This document shows, piece by piece, positions 9,240 to 17,753 of a DNA stretch of 64,000 nt. Position 1 is the first letter of the stretch. Each line of letters opens with the position of its first letter. The DNA is from Candidatus Electrothrix scaldis. Lineage in GTDB: Bacteria > Desulfobacterota > Desulfobulbia > Desulfobulbales > Desulfobulbaceae. Under the pieces are notes generated by a model. The model was not told the DNA's origin and searched no databases. It worked only from the letters and a program-made list of their open reading frames with translations. The translations under genes and the position numbers were made by a program. The stretch spans positions 1,813,501-1,877,500 of the forward strand of contig CP138355.1 in the NCBI GenBank assembly GCA_033584155.1. The letters run 5' to 3'.

Positions 9240-11531
9240 ATGGACACCATGTATACCTGGCGGAGCGGAGGAGAGGGCTGGGATTCCCCGCTCTGGCCGT
9301 CGGCCAATGATCCCCTGGCCGATATCACCCGCTGGCATTACCACGAGGCCACCGGTCTGCTGGAGTCCAAAGAAGACGCGCAGCATCACCAGACCCTTTA
9401 CAGCTATATTGAGAACGGAAAACTCTACACCAGGACCTGGGCGCGAAACTCAGCTTCTCTTGTCACGACCTATAGTTATGACTTCAACACTGGGGATCTG
9501 ACCGGGATTGATTATTCCGATTCCACCCCGGATATCGGCTTCACCTATTACCGTTCCGGCCAGAGGCACACGGTCAGTGATGCGGTCGGTACCCGTACCT
9601 TTGCCTATAACACCGCTCTTCAACCAGATACCGAGACCATCTCCGGGCTGATCAGCCGGACGCTCACCCGTTCCTATGAAACGACCGGAGTGATCGGCAG
9701 AAACACCGGCTTCAGCACGGACGGCAGCTATGCCGTAACCTACGGCTATGACAGCACCGGACGCTTCGGAGGTGTTTCCTGGAATGTCGGTACGCACAGC
9801 GATACTGTGCAGTATGGCTACGAGCCAAACTCACACCTGCTGAAAAGCGCAACCTTCAGTACCGGTGCATCAACAGGCTATTCCTATGAACCCCATCGTA
9901 ACCTGAAAACCTCGGTACTGAATACGTATAACGCCACAACAATTTCACAGTTCGACTATACCCATGACAATATAGGCCGCCGAAAAACCATGACGACCTC
10001 CGGGGATGCCTTTTCCATCTCCCTGCCGGTTCCGCCGGATCAGAAGCTGGTCAACACGGGAACCTATACCTCGGTCGGCTACACGGCGAATGATCTGAAT
10101 CAGTATACCTCCGTGGAGACGAACGGGGCAGCGGCCAGTCCGGCGTATGATGACGACGGCGACCTTACCGACGACGGGGCCTTCACCTATACCTGGAACG
10201 GAGAGAACCGGCTCATCACCATTACGCCGAAAACCCCGGCTATCGGTGACAAAAAACTTGAGTTTCTCTATGATTACATGGGCCGCAGAGCGCGGAAAAT
10301 TACAACCGCCTGGGACGGCTCAACTTGGCAATCTGATGAAACCTGCTTCTTTGCCTACGATGGCTGGAACCTGATTGAGGAACTGGACGGAACTGGAGCA
10401 ACCACGGCAAGCTATGTTCACGGGCTTGATTTGTCGCAGAGTTTACAGGGAGCTGGCGGCATCGGCGGTATCCTGGCCCGTGTTGATCACGGAACAGATA
10501 AGGTTCACCTCTATTTCTACGATGCTAACGGTAATGTGGGTCAACTCCTCGACAGCGCGGACGGCTCTGTCGCTGCCGCCTACGAGTACGCGCCTTTCGG
10601 CGGTCTGACTTCCGCTATGGGAAGCTATGCTGAGATTAATCCGTTTCGATTTTCCAGCAAATACGCTGATGATGTTATCGGGTTGTATTATTATGGGTAT
10701 CGGTATTATTCGCCCAGGCTGGGTAGGTGGCTAAGCCGAGATCCGATTGGGGAAGAGGGTGGGGTTAATTTGTATGGGTTTGTGGGGAATGAGCCGATTG
10801 GACGATGGGATTATTTGGGGTTGAAGGTTTCGGTTATTGTTTTGGGGGACTCAATGACCTTTGGAACATGTAATAAAAACACAGGACAATTTTTTACTGG
10901 ATATGCTGCTTATCTTACTATAAAAAATACTGGTAACTTATGGTTTTATGCTGGAGGCCCCGGACAACGAATCCGTGAAATCAGGTCAAAATATGAAGAT
11001 AAGGCAGCTCAATGCACTGAAAAGGTCGCAATTTTATCAATGATGGGAATGAACGATGCACTCTCATTGGCACTTGACTATCGTGACAATAAGTATAATG
11101 AGACGACCCGGGCGGAAAACTATCAGAAGCGGTATAAGTCCGCCGTGGAGAGCTGGGAAGGGCTGTACAATTCCCTGAAGAGCGATTTCAGCCGACTTGA
11201 TCCCAAAAAGAAGGTGCTCTTTGTGACCATCACTGTTCCCGCCGTGGCCGCCACGCCGAAACTTGGCAAGCAGTTCAAAGGCATTATCGGCAAAATCAAT
11301 CGGTTCCTCACCTCTCTGAATGCCGACATGTCACGGACGTGCGGGCCGGACGGGGATTGGTGGAACTGCGAAATCGCCGATGCATCTGGAATGGCTCATA
11401 CAATGGTTACAGACACCCAGGGAAAGCCCGACCCGAACAGAGGCGATGACGGCGTTCACTTTTTTGATTACAAGAGCAAGGCCATCGCGGATATGGTGTC
11501 CCGAATTGTCAACGAATGGTCGGGAGAATAA
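9240..11531 (+). CDS. 5'-truncated Rhs copy with SGNH-hydrolase tip (orphan toxin module)
   Basis: 763 codons. Homology to the first Rhs protein begins abruptly a few codons before ATG 9240, matching it from about 6417 onward, with a stop codon at 9213. There is no signal peptide, so this looks like a displaced rhs C-terminal cassette rather than a normal secreted protein. The Rhs core end is intact (YYSPRLGRWLSRDPIGEEGG). The new tip has SGNH/GDSL blocks: block I VIVLGDSMTFGT (Ser538), block III GMNDALSLA (Asn605) and block V DDGVHFFDY (Asp737, His740). A lipase/esterase or carbohydrate-esterase activity is inferred. Long stretches of the core are almost identical in DNA to the first copy, so the cassette could be swapped onto it by recombination. 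Whether it is translated as it stands is unclear. Confidence 0.75.
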   Translation: MDTMYTWRSGGEGWDSPLWPSANDPLADITRWHYHEATGLLESKEDAQHHQTLYSYIENGKLYTRTWARNSASLVTTYSYDFNTGDLTGIDYSDSTPDIGFTYYRSGQRHTVSDAVGTRTFAYNTALQPDTETISGLISRTLTRSYETTGVIGRNTGFSTDGSYAVTYGYDSTGRFGGVSWNVGTHSDTVQYGYEPNSHLLKSATFSTGASTGYSYEPHRNLKTSVLNTYNATTISQFDYTHDNIGRRKTMTTSGDAFSISLPVPPDQKLVNTGTYTSVGYTANDLNQYTSVETNGAAASPAYDDDGDLTDDGAFTYTWNGENRLITITPKTPAIGDKKLEFLYDYMGRRARKITTAWDGSTWQSDETCFFAYDGWNLIEELDGTGATTASYVHGLDLSQSLQGAGGIGGILARVDHGTDKVHLYFYDANGNVGQLLDSADGSVAAAYEYAPFGGLTSAMGSYAEINPFRFSSKYADDVIGLYYYGYRYYSPRLGRWLSRDPIGEEGGVNLYGFVGNEPIGRWDYLGLKVSVIVLGDSMTFGTCNKNTGQFFTGYAAYLTIKNTGNLWFYAGGPGQRIREIRSKYEDKAAQCTEKVAILSMMGMNDALSLALDYRDNKYNETTRAENYQKRYKSAVESWEGLYNSLKSDFSRLDPKKKVLFVTITVPAVAATPKLGKQFKGIIGKINRFLTSLNADMSRTCGPDGDWWNCEIADASGMAHTMVTDTQGKPDPNRGDDGVHFFDYKSKAIADMVSRIVNEWSGE

Positions 11532-11533
11532 GT

Positions 11534-11974
11534 ATGAATGCTATTTTCGATGCTTCCTCCCTCATGCTCCGACGGTGCTTCGGCCCGGTCGCGAAGGGAA
11601 CCGCCTTAGCCTTGTGTTTTCTGATTTTCGCAGGGTGCCACTCAGAGCCCGATCATGTCGGGATCGAGATAATACAACGCTATACTCAGGATGTCGATAT
11701 CCAGAGTCGGGGATCCGATTTTCCTATCTATATTATCTCACGGTACTGCGGTTTTGATAAAGACGACCCTTTAGTTCTGAATAATGGACATGTAGTTATT
11801 TTTGTTGTCGATGACAAGGTGACCATGATCGGCTGGGATGCTGAAGATTTGAGCAGAGGAGGAATGGTGCAGGTTGATTCATCGAAACTGGATGGATTTT
11901 CTGTACAGCATGGAAAACGATGGTGGTTAAAGGTCGCAGAACAGGATAGTCGTTTTTCGATCAGTAGCCATTAA
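11534..11974 (+). CDS. Lipoprotein, candidate immunity protein for the SGNH tip
   Basis: 146 residues from ATG 11534, which lies 2 bp after the stop of the SGNH-tip gene and has a GGGAGA ribosome site inside that gene's end, so the two are translationally coupled. The N-terminus has a long hydrophobic stretch ending in a lipobox (LCFLIFAGC). The remainder is a small beta-rich domain not recognised. Position and lipoprotein character parallel the gene at 8726, supporting a periplasmic immunity role by inference. Confidence 0.6.
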   Translation: MNAIFDASSLMLRRCFGPVAKGTALALCFLIFAGCHSEPDHVGIEIIQRYTQDVDIQSRGSDFPIYIISRYCGFDKDDPLVLNNGHVVIFVVDDKVTMIGWDAEDLSRGGMVQVDSSKLDGFSVQHGKRWWLKVAEQDSRFSISSH

Positions 11975-11984
11975 TAAATCAATG

Positions 11985-12005
11985 GGGTCGGACTCGATTG
12001 ATTTT
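11985..12005 (+). repeat. Junction repeat, copy 2
   Basis: Direct repeat of 9199-9219 with a single base difference, again between a lipoprotein gene and an rhs fragment. Confidence 0.8.
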
Positions 12006-12023
12006 GTAGAGTGAAGAAGTACA

Positions 12024-12258
12024 GAGCATCTTTGCCGAGTCCGGTTCATCGACAGAGACGGTCACGGGCAGAACCCGCACCCGACTGACCGGGCTGGGAG
12101 CAGGCAATCTGGTTTCCGAGACCATGAGTGAAGATATCCACGGTAACGAGACAGTCTCGTCACGGTATATCAACCGGACCTCGCACACAATTACTGAAAT
12201 CACGGATTATCCCGATTCGGACACAGATGCGGTGCAGGAATCCCTGTACGGCCTGCTG
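12024..12258 (+). pseudogene. Internal rhs fragment
   Basis: 235 bp nearly identical (about three differences) to 5887-6121 of the large Rhs gene, without start, core end or tip. It begins after the junction repeat and stops exactly at the next palindromic junction. Confidence 0.9.
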
Positions 12259-12278
12259 GGGATTTAGGGACAGACCCC
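12258..12278. repeat. Palindromic junction sequence, REP-like
   Basis: GGGG and CCCC ends around ATTTAGGGACAGA, followed by AATTAATTA. It separates the rhs fragment from the duplicated radical SAM end. It looks like the short GGGTCTGTCCC-type repeats often left by REP-associated transposases; that identification is from memory, not from a search. Confidence 0.5.
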
Positions 12279-12287
12279 AATTAATTA

Positions 12288-12506
12288 GTAGCCTCCCGTC
12301 TGATGCTGCGCCGGACAAGAAGGTTGCTGGCGCAGATTCCCGCCGAGGGCACGATTCGGCTCTGTATCAATCAACGGGACCAGTCTGTCTTTCGTGGTAT
12401 GAAATCCGCAAACATCAGGAGGTTGCAAGAGCTTGGCCTTTGGCAGCGTATTGCTCTGAGTACAGACCCCACGGTTCCACGCGGTACGGTTAACGTCCTG
12501 TCCTGA
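12288..12506 (+). pseudogene. Duplicated 3' end of the radical SAM gene
   Basis: 73 codons matching the end of the gene at 1-579, with no start of its own. Most base changes lie in its first half, several at third codon positions. There are also four clustered amino-acid changes (DAIQLY becomes GTIRLC). It is followed by the same terminator. Probably the original chromosomal end displaced by the inserted Rhs island, or the reverse. Confidence 0.9.
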
Positions 12507-12521
12507 TTGTTTTCATCCTTG

Positions 12522-12541
12522 AGGAGCTTGTGAGCTCCTTC
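12522..12541. terminator. Hairpin between convergent genes
   Basis: Same AGGAGCT / AGCTCCT hairpin as at 595-615. Here it sits between the radical SAM remnant and the rhomboid gene on the other strand and may serve both directions. Confidence 0.65.
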
Positions 12542-12547
12542 TCTTCC

Positions 12548-13729
12548 CTACTCCCTCACCTTCTGATGCTGCTGGTACTTTTGCAGGTGCTCCTGATAGA
12601 GGGCCTTGACCGGAGCCTCCTCATTTCCCAGCTTCTCAATCGCCTGTTGCTGAGTGGCAATGGCTTCTTCCCACCTGTCAGCTTCCGCATAGGCGGCAGC
12701 CAGGGTGTCTATATACATTGCTTCATTCCATCCGTCTTTTTCGCAGGCACGTAATGCCAGCTCCACGGCCTCGGTACCGTTGCGAAAAGCAGGGTCAGGA
12801 TCTGTTGCCAAGATCCAGGCAAGGCTATTCAAAGCAGGGACATAGCCTTGCTCGGCTGACTTTCTCAACCATGATATTCCTTCAGCCTTGTCTTCCTCAT
12901 ACTCCATGAAAACATCCCCATACTGGAACTGTGCTTCGGGATCACCTGCTTTAGCTTTTTCCCCCAGCTCGACAAACTCAAGGATCTCGTGGCGTGAACG
13001 CCATTGCTCAGACCAGGGTAAATAGGTGACAGAGAGGACCGTCATGGAGGTCAGGAGCGCAAGGGCCAAACTACAGACCGCAACATATGAACGGGCGACA
13101 AAGACCATGCCTATGCAAAGCCCGAACAGAAACCCTGCAATATGTGCCTCATTGGCGATGTTCATTACATCGAAGTGGGTGAGAACGATGCACGCGCCAA
13201 GCCAGATGAGCAGCCATTGCACCGTCCTTTTGTCAAAGATCTGTTGATAATGAGGATACACCCGCCGCGCCACAATCCCAAACCCGAACATCGCATAGAC
13301 GACCCCGGAAAAGCCGATGCCTGTCTGATCTGTAAACAGCAGCTGCACCCCGGAGCTGACAATAGCGGCGGCAAGGATAAAGGCGAGATAGGTCTTGCGT
13401 CCCATGCTCGGTTCAAGTATGCGCCCGAAGTCTTTGGTCCACCACATATTGAACAGGATATGCCAGAAATCGAAATGCACGAATGCAGCCGTGACCAGTG
13501 CCCAGATCGCACCGGTCCAGATGCGGAACCCTCGCGGAGCTACGGTATCAACGACATCTGTGTAGTATGGCAGATCTTTGGCAAAGTTCAGGTAGGCCCA
13601 GATGACTGCACAGAGGCAGATCACGGTATAGGTGATCCACGGGGTTTGCTGCTGCTCGGGTGCCGATTCTCCTTGCTCATGAGCAGGGAAAGGGTGTTCA
13701 GTCGTATTCAGCTGTGTTGACTCGGTCAT
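12548..13729 (-). CDS. Rhomboid-family intramembrane serine protease with C-terminal Sel1/TPR repeats
   Basis: 393 residues. The first 30 residues are hydrophilic, then about seven membrane segments follow. Rhomboid hallmarks are present: HFDFWHILFNMWW (Asn94), GFSGVVYA with nucleophile Ser141, and EAHIAGF with His196. After the membrane part (about residue 245) come Sel1-like repeats (AEQGYVPALNSLAWIL) and a TPR-like tail, probably for partner binding in the cytoplasm. The gene starts 22 bp after the small membrane protein gene at 13752-14132 and lacks a clear ribosome site of its own, so coupling is likely. Confidence 0.85.
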   Translation of the reverse strand: MTESTQLNTTEHPFPAHEQGESAPEQQQTPWITYTVICLCAVIWAYLNFAKDLPYYTDVVDTVAPRGFRIWTGAIWALVTAAFVHFDFWHILFNMWWTKDFGRILEPSMGRKTYLAFILAAAIVSSGVQLLFTDQTGIGFSGVVYAMFGFGIVARRVYPHYQQIFDKRTVQWLLIWLGACIVLTHFDVMNIANEAHIAGFLFGLCIGMVFVARSYVAVCSLALALLTSMTVLSVTYLPWSEQWRSRHEILEFVELGEKAKAGDPEAQFQYGDVFMEYEEDKAEGISWLRKSAEQGYVPALNSLAWILATDPDPAFRNGTEAVELALRACEKDGWNEAMYIDTLAAAYAEADRWEEAIATQQQAIEKLGNEEAPVKALYQEHLQKYQQHQKVRE

Positions 13730-13751
13730 AGCAGGAGGGGTATTGATATAT

Positions 13752-14132
13752 TTATCTTTTATTGTTCTTCCTGGGTGGGTCCAGGAGCCATGCCAGGCAG
13801 AGCAGGCCTATATCCAGGGGGATGATCCAGGCAAGCAGCTTCGGGAGCGAAGGGTCCTTGCCCTGCATCATCATATCACCAGCAGTATAGGGATTGATGA
13901 CTCCGAAGGTGACAACGAATATGGCGAGTAGCAGGAGGCATACAGTACAACGTTGGGCCCAGATCTTATTCTGCAGCAGACCGAGACTAAGCAGCAGGAA
14001 TCCTCCTGCAACGATATAGCTTAAGATAGGGTTGCTTGAGACATAGATCACGCGAATGGCAAGAAAGAGGGCATACAGTCCGCAAGCGATTGATACCCAA
14101 CGGCGGAGGGGTGTTGATGGGGTTGGTGGCAT
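13752..14132 (-). CDS. Small four-helix membrane protein, function unknown
   Basis: 126 residues with about four hydrophobic segments (YALFLAIRVIYV, YIVAGGFLLLSLGLL, CTVCLLLLAIFVVTFGV, LLAWIIPLDIGLLCLAWLL). No catalytic motif seen. It lies directly upstream of the rhomboid gene on the same strand and is likely co-transcribed. Confidence 0.6.
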   Translation of the reverse strand: MPPTPSTPLRRWVSIACGLYALFLAIRVIYVSSNPILSYIVAGGFLLLSLGLLQNKIWAQRCTVCLLLLAIFVVTFGVINPYTAGDMMMQGKDPSLPKLLAWIIPLDIGLLCLAWLLDPPRKNNKR

Positions 14133-14169
14133 TGGATATCTAATGCACCTAACAGAGTCTTGTTAGCCG

Positions 14170-14622
14170 CTACTCTTCATCGGTGATGGGTTGAAGTACT
14201 TGAACAACAGGGTCCCCTGTTTTTACATAACTTTCCTCTTCGCTCAAGTCTTCCCATGTTTTTTCAACGGTCTTTAATGTTTCATATTTCGTTACGTATT
14301 TAGGCGGCATCAATGTTTTAGCTAATAAACCCACATCCTCCATGAAACCTGCACCTCCAGTACCTCCAATATTAACTTCCTGCTTTTTGTAGGTCATTGC
14401 CACAGACAATCTTTCCTGTGCATTTGAAACCTTAACTCTAACCTTTGGGCGTTGGATTGATCCTAAAATTTCTCCACTATCAGGATCTTTAATATCTTCA
14501 CCATTCGGCTCTAATACGTCAAAATACATATCCACTGCCACGCCTTGTTCGGTGCCCACATTTATAACGATTTCTCTCGAGTTTAAAATTCGAGCAACTT
14601 TGCCTTTAATTGGCTGGTTCAT
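14170..14622 (-). CDS. Hypothetical protein, beta-rich (FlgT C-terminal-like start)
   Basis: 150 residues with an AGGAG ribosome site. The start GKVARILNSREIVINVGTEQ resembles the small beta-barrel found at the end of FlgT-like and other envelope proteins (an interpretation, not proven). It ends in an acidic tail. No signal peptide. It overlaps the upstream gene (14606-15079) by 17 bp, so the two form a translationally coupled pair. Confidence 0.55.
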   Translation of the reverse strand: MNQPIKGKVARILNSREIVINVGTEQGVAVDMYFDVLEPNGEDIKDPDSGEILGSIQRPKVRVKVSNAQERLSVAMTYKKQEVNIGGTGGAGFMEDVGLLAKTLMPPKYVTKYETLKTVEKTWEDLSEEESYVKTGDPVVQVLQPITDEE

Positions 14623-15079
14623 TGTTTCTCCTGTCTAATCTTGATCTTTCTAATCTGGTTTTCAATTCAGATACTTCTTCAGGAACAATATCATTCCAAT
14701 CTTCTAAGGCATCATCAGCTGTTGAAAGCTGCTCAATGACTATTGCCTCAAGCTTTGCCATAGTATGAGACTGACTTTCTGCGGTATTATGACAATTCTC
14801 AATAGCATAAGCAACCCTCGAAAGGCTTTCATAAAGGGATATGAGTCGCCTAAAAGCTGATCGAGCATGAGGGTTAATTATCTCTTTTGCGGCCTCCTTT
14901 GCAGAGTGCTTCCCAAACATGAATGAACCAATCAACCCCAATCCTAGGCCAAATGCTTGAAGTAAAGTATTCTCTAAGCTAGTTAGGTTCCTTTGACTAG
15001 AAATAAAAACTGAAAGAGCAATGAATATAAAAGCCGCAATCACCATTATTATTGGCAAGATTCGGTCACCACTCTTCAT
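14606..15079 (-). CDS. Small membrane protein, function unknown
   Basis: 157 residues with a GAGGAA ribosome site. Two membrane segments near the N-terminus (IMVIAAFIFIALSVFI and LLQAFGLGLGLIGSFMFG) are followed by a helical, charged cytoplasmic region. It overlaps the next gene and is probably a partner of that soluble protein. Confidence 0.6.
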   Translation of the reverse strand: MKSGDRILPIIMVIAAFIFIALSVFISSQRNLTSLENTLLQAFGLGLGLIGSFMFGKHSAKEAAKEIINPHARSAFRRLISLYESLSRVAYAIENCHNTAESQSHTMAKLEAIVIEQLSTADDALEDWNDIVPEEVSELKTRLERSRLDRRNNEPAN

Positions 15080-15548
15080 GAATATTCCTCATTTATTGCT
15101 CCTGTATTGGTAAGATGATTAATGAGCAATTCTATAAGTTCTGAATAGCAACATAGTATTTGAAGAAAGATACCCCTCTTAGCAGTCTACCGCAACAACT
15201 TTACCTCCTGTTTCTCGCCCATTACTTCCCGATAGCACCTCTGCTTATCGTACGATAAGCCCTCCCCTCATCACCCATGATCCTTACCAGATATCACTCG
15301 ATATCCTTACAGAGCAACTACGGTCCCTCTGATAGAGCAACCAAGGTCCCTCTTTCAGAGCAACACTGGTTGCTCATATTGAGACACTAAGGTTGCTTAT
15401 ATAGAGCCACCCTGGTTTCTCTCACTCTCCCTCACTCTAAGTACAGTAACAGGAATACTGTTGACAAAGGAGAAACAGCGCTTTAGTCTGCATAAGTCAC
15501 ACCTATGCCCCACCTTTCATTGCCCACCCTTACAACAGGAGAATACAC
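15080..15548. other. 470-bp intergenic region between divergent genes
   Basis: No coding sequence seen. The right half holds the phased 23-bp array (15311-15425). The rest is AT-rich and should contain promoters for both directions, but no convincing -35/-10 pair was picked out. Confidence 0.5.
15311..15425 (+). repeat. Five tandem 23-bp units, each an imperfect palindrome
   Basis: Units begin at 15311, 15334, 15357, 15380 and 15403. Each contains an 18-bp dyad of the form GAGNNAC-N4-GTNNCTC. The third unit is a perfect 7-bp-arm palindrome (GAGCAAC ACTG GTTGCTC). Outer and inner arm pairs are kept in nearly all units while the middle two vary. The array ends 123 bp before the DUF4469/HU-like gene. 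Confidence 0.85.
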
Positions 15549-16625
15549 ATGCCTACTATCCAATGGCGGCCCCAGGTCAATGCCCTGACAAAACCTCTGT
15601 CCTACCGCATCCAGTACGTCCCACGCAATACCGCTGGCTACAGGGAGATGGCCACAGATATCTCCTCTTCCCACCCCATCTACAGCGCAGATCTGGTCCT
15701 GACCCTCGCGCCCCTGATCATGGACTGGATTCAGGAGCGCCTGTGTAACGGCGACCAGGTCACCCTCAAGGATGCCTTTAACTTCCGTACCTCCTTTACC
15801 GGCAAACTAAACCACCCCAATGACCCGCTCCCGGACAAGAAAGACTTTCTCCATGTCCGGGTCACACCCTCCCGGCCCTTTGTCCGGAAGATACGGCAGA
15901 AGGCCCGACTGGAACGGTTACCCATGAATGAGAAGCTCCCTCTGATCACTTCCTGCCAGGACACCGTGCTCAAGCTCCCTGATGTCCTGAACCCGGCCGG
16001 TCTCCTCCTCTTACGCGGGATCAATCTCTTCTTTGATAATGATGAGCCCAAGGCAGGCTGTGTGCTCAGGGGCAGCCAAAGCGGCGAGACCCGCCAGCAC
16101 AGCTATGGCCCCATCTCCAACACCGAAGTCCTGCTCATCCCGGACATCCCGGCCCAGGAGAACCCGTGGAATAACGAGTATCTCCTCAGTCTCACAACCC
16201 ACTACACCGCGCACGGCACCCAGCGCTCTGGCATCTACCGACACAGGCTGCGCACCCCGCTCCAGGTGCCTGGCCTTGGTCAGAGCAATCCGCCGGAGAC
16301 CGGTATCCTCAGCGGCAGCGGGACAACGCCCTTGGTCGTCATTACCGGCGGCACGGTCAGCGCAGACACCCTGGTCCGTATCCAGGCCCTTCTTGACCGG
16401 AGAGCCGACCGGGTCCTTGTCCGTCTCCTGGATATGAAAAGAGAGGGAGCCATAGGTCAGGAGGTAAGCATACAAGAGAACGGGGAATATACCCTGTCAG
16501 GCCCGAATGATTCAGCTGTCAGCAGCTTGGTAATCAAGGTGCAGGACTATGCAGCCCTGAAGAAGTTGATCCGCGATAACTACAGCGGCAATCTGGTGGA
16601 TATTCTGGATGTCACGACAGGATAA
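15549..16625 (+). CDS. DUF4469 / HU-like DNA-binding domain protein
   Basis: 358 residues, ribosome site AGGAG 8 bp upstream of the start. The N-terminal half (about residues 1-125: PLSYRIQYVPRNTAGY, VTLKDAFNFRTSFTGKLN, FLHVRVTPSRPFVRKIRQKA) matches the HU-like DNA-binding domain fused to DUF4469 proteins. The middle (about 145-235) fits the Ig-like DUF4469 region (LRGINLFFDNDEPKAGCVL ... YLLSLTTHYTAHGTQRSGIYRHRL). A further C-terminal domain (about 265-358, VVITGGTVSADTLVRIQALL) is not assigned. Such proteins are thought to bind nucleic acid; the role is unknown. The phased palindrome array lies directly upstream. Confidence 0.75.
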   Translation: MPTIQWRPQVNALTKPLSYRIQYVPRNTAGYREMATDISSSHPIYSADLVLTLAPLIMDWIQERLCNGDQVTLKDAFNFRTSFTGKLNHPNDPLPDKKDFLHVRVTPSRPFVRKIRQKARLERLPMNEKLPLITSCQDTVLKLPDVLNPAGLLLLRGINLFFDNDEPKAGCVLRGSQSGETRQHSYGPISNTEVLLIPDIPAQENPWNNEYLLSLTTHYTAHGTQRSGIYRHRLRTPLQVPGLGQSNPPETGILSGSGTTPLVVITGGTVSADTLVRIQALLDRRADRVLVRLLDMKREGAIGQEVSIQENGEYTLSGPNDSAVSSLVIKVQDYAALKKLIRDNYSGNLVDILDVTTG

Positions 16626-16721
16626 GCAGAGAGCTTACGGAGAAGCTTACAGAGAAGCTTGTGAAATGATACGGAGCAGATTGTGGTGGAGTTCTGCGGA
16701 AGAAATGGAGGAAATATAACG

Positions 16722-16749
16722 AAGGGCATGTGAACGTCACACGCCCTTT
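16722..16749 (+). terminator. Hairpin terminator after the DUF4469 gene
   Basis: Stem AAGGGC..TGTGA / TCACA.GCCCTT with loop ACG, located between convergent genes. Confidence 0.65.
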
Positions 16750-16801
16750 GACAAGCATTGAAGAGGGTTAGCCGCCTTCTCAAGGCCTTACCTACTTGTT
16801 G

Positions 16802-17551
16802 TTAATACCCATCGTTCACAGGGTATGGAAGTGCGGGCTGCGTTGGACTGAGGAGTAATTTGCCATCCCTATAGCTAAAGACGATCTCCTGTCCATTCCT
16901 GATCATCTCCATAACCATTTCGGCAATTTTCCTATCATCAGTTTTCCCGTCATCTTTCTTTTCTGAATCTTCTGGTTCGTCTTGCGGGAAGAGAGAATAG
17001 AAATCAAGCAAATCCTCCCAGATGTACCCTATCGTCCCTTGATCATCCACCTTGTACCAAGAGCCCTTTCTGTCGCCAACATAGCCTTCGATGGGATCGC
17101 TCTGTAACTTGATGATTTTGCCCTCCGGTATACAGCCTATTTGGGGGGAGTCGATGCTTGAGCTTGCCCGTATATTAATATATCCGTTGCCATTGATTCT
17201 AATTTTGGCAATGTCCTTAGGTTCTGAACGGGATGAGAATCTATAGAAATTCAAGAGGTGGCTTAAAACAAAACCTGTTTGCTTTCTGTATTCGACCTGA
17301 TGCCATTCCGTGGGGATTCTGTCGATGGTCCCTGCAAAGGGCCCGGCAAGGATCTGGACAAAGTCGCCTTCCGGTATCCATCCCACTGGCTGGGAGTCCG
17401 CATTGGGATTTTCTGTCATGAGAACATAGCCATCCCCGTTGATTTTGATTTCCCCAATCTCAGGGCGAGGCGCAGCGTTGGCAGCACTACTGATAAAGCT
17501 GGATACCAGCAGGAACATGAGACAAAAAGAAAGATAATGACGTGGGTGCAT
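16802..17551 (-). CDS. Exported protein with two bacterial SH3 domains
   Basis: 249 residues. Signal peptide with cleavage near SSAANA-AP (residue 27). Two SH3b-like repeats follow (about 30-105 and 110-185; GDGYVLMTENPNADSQPVGWIPEGDFVQIL and NGYINIRASSSIDSPQIGCIPEGK), then an acidic linker and a short C-terminal beta region. SH3b domains bind peptidoglycan or proteins, so a periplasmic or cell-wall role is inferred. AGGA ribosome site present. Confidence 0.75.
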   Translation of the reverse strand: MHPRHYLSFCLMFLLVSSFISSAANAAPRPEIGEIKINGDGYVLMTENPNADSQPVGWIPEGDFVQILAGPFAGTIDRIPTEWHQVEYRKQTGFVLSHLLNFYRFSSRSEPKDIAKIRINGNGYINIRASSSIDSPQIGCIPEGKIIKLQSDPIEGYVGDRKGSWYKVDDQGTIGYIWEDLLDFYSLFPQDEPEDSEKKDDGKTDDRKIAEMVMEMIRNGQEIVFSYRDGKLLLSPTQPALPYPVNDGY

Positions 17552-17753
17552 AATGTTGATCCTCGCTCAAGAAGAGCATGAACAATGCTTACAAGGTGGT
17601 ACGAAAATGAGCTGCTCATTTCGCAGGAGCTACAAGTAAACCAAAAGACAGCTTATTCATTTTTCCTCAGAGATGTCAAGTGTATTTTCTTGTTCTGCTG
17701 TGCCTGAAAGAGGCTACATCGAATAAAAACTCGAAAGTGCGGCTTGCCCTTTA

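Noticed and set aside
15311-15425. CRISPR array
   Set aside because: Units are only 23 bp, directly adjacent with no unique spacers, and no cas genes are present; the same holds for the two 21-bp arrays.
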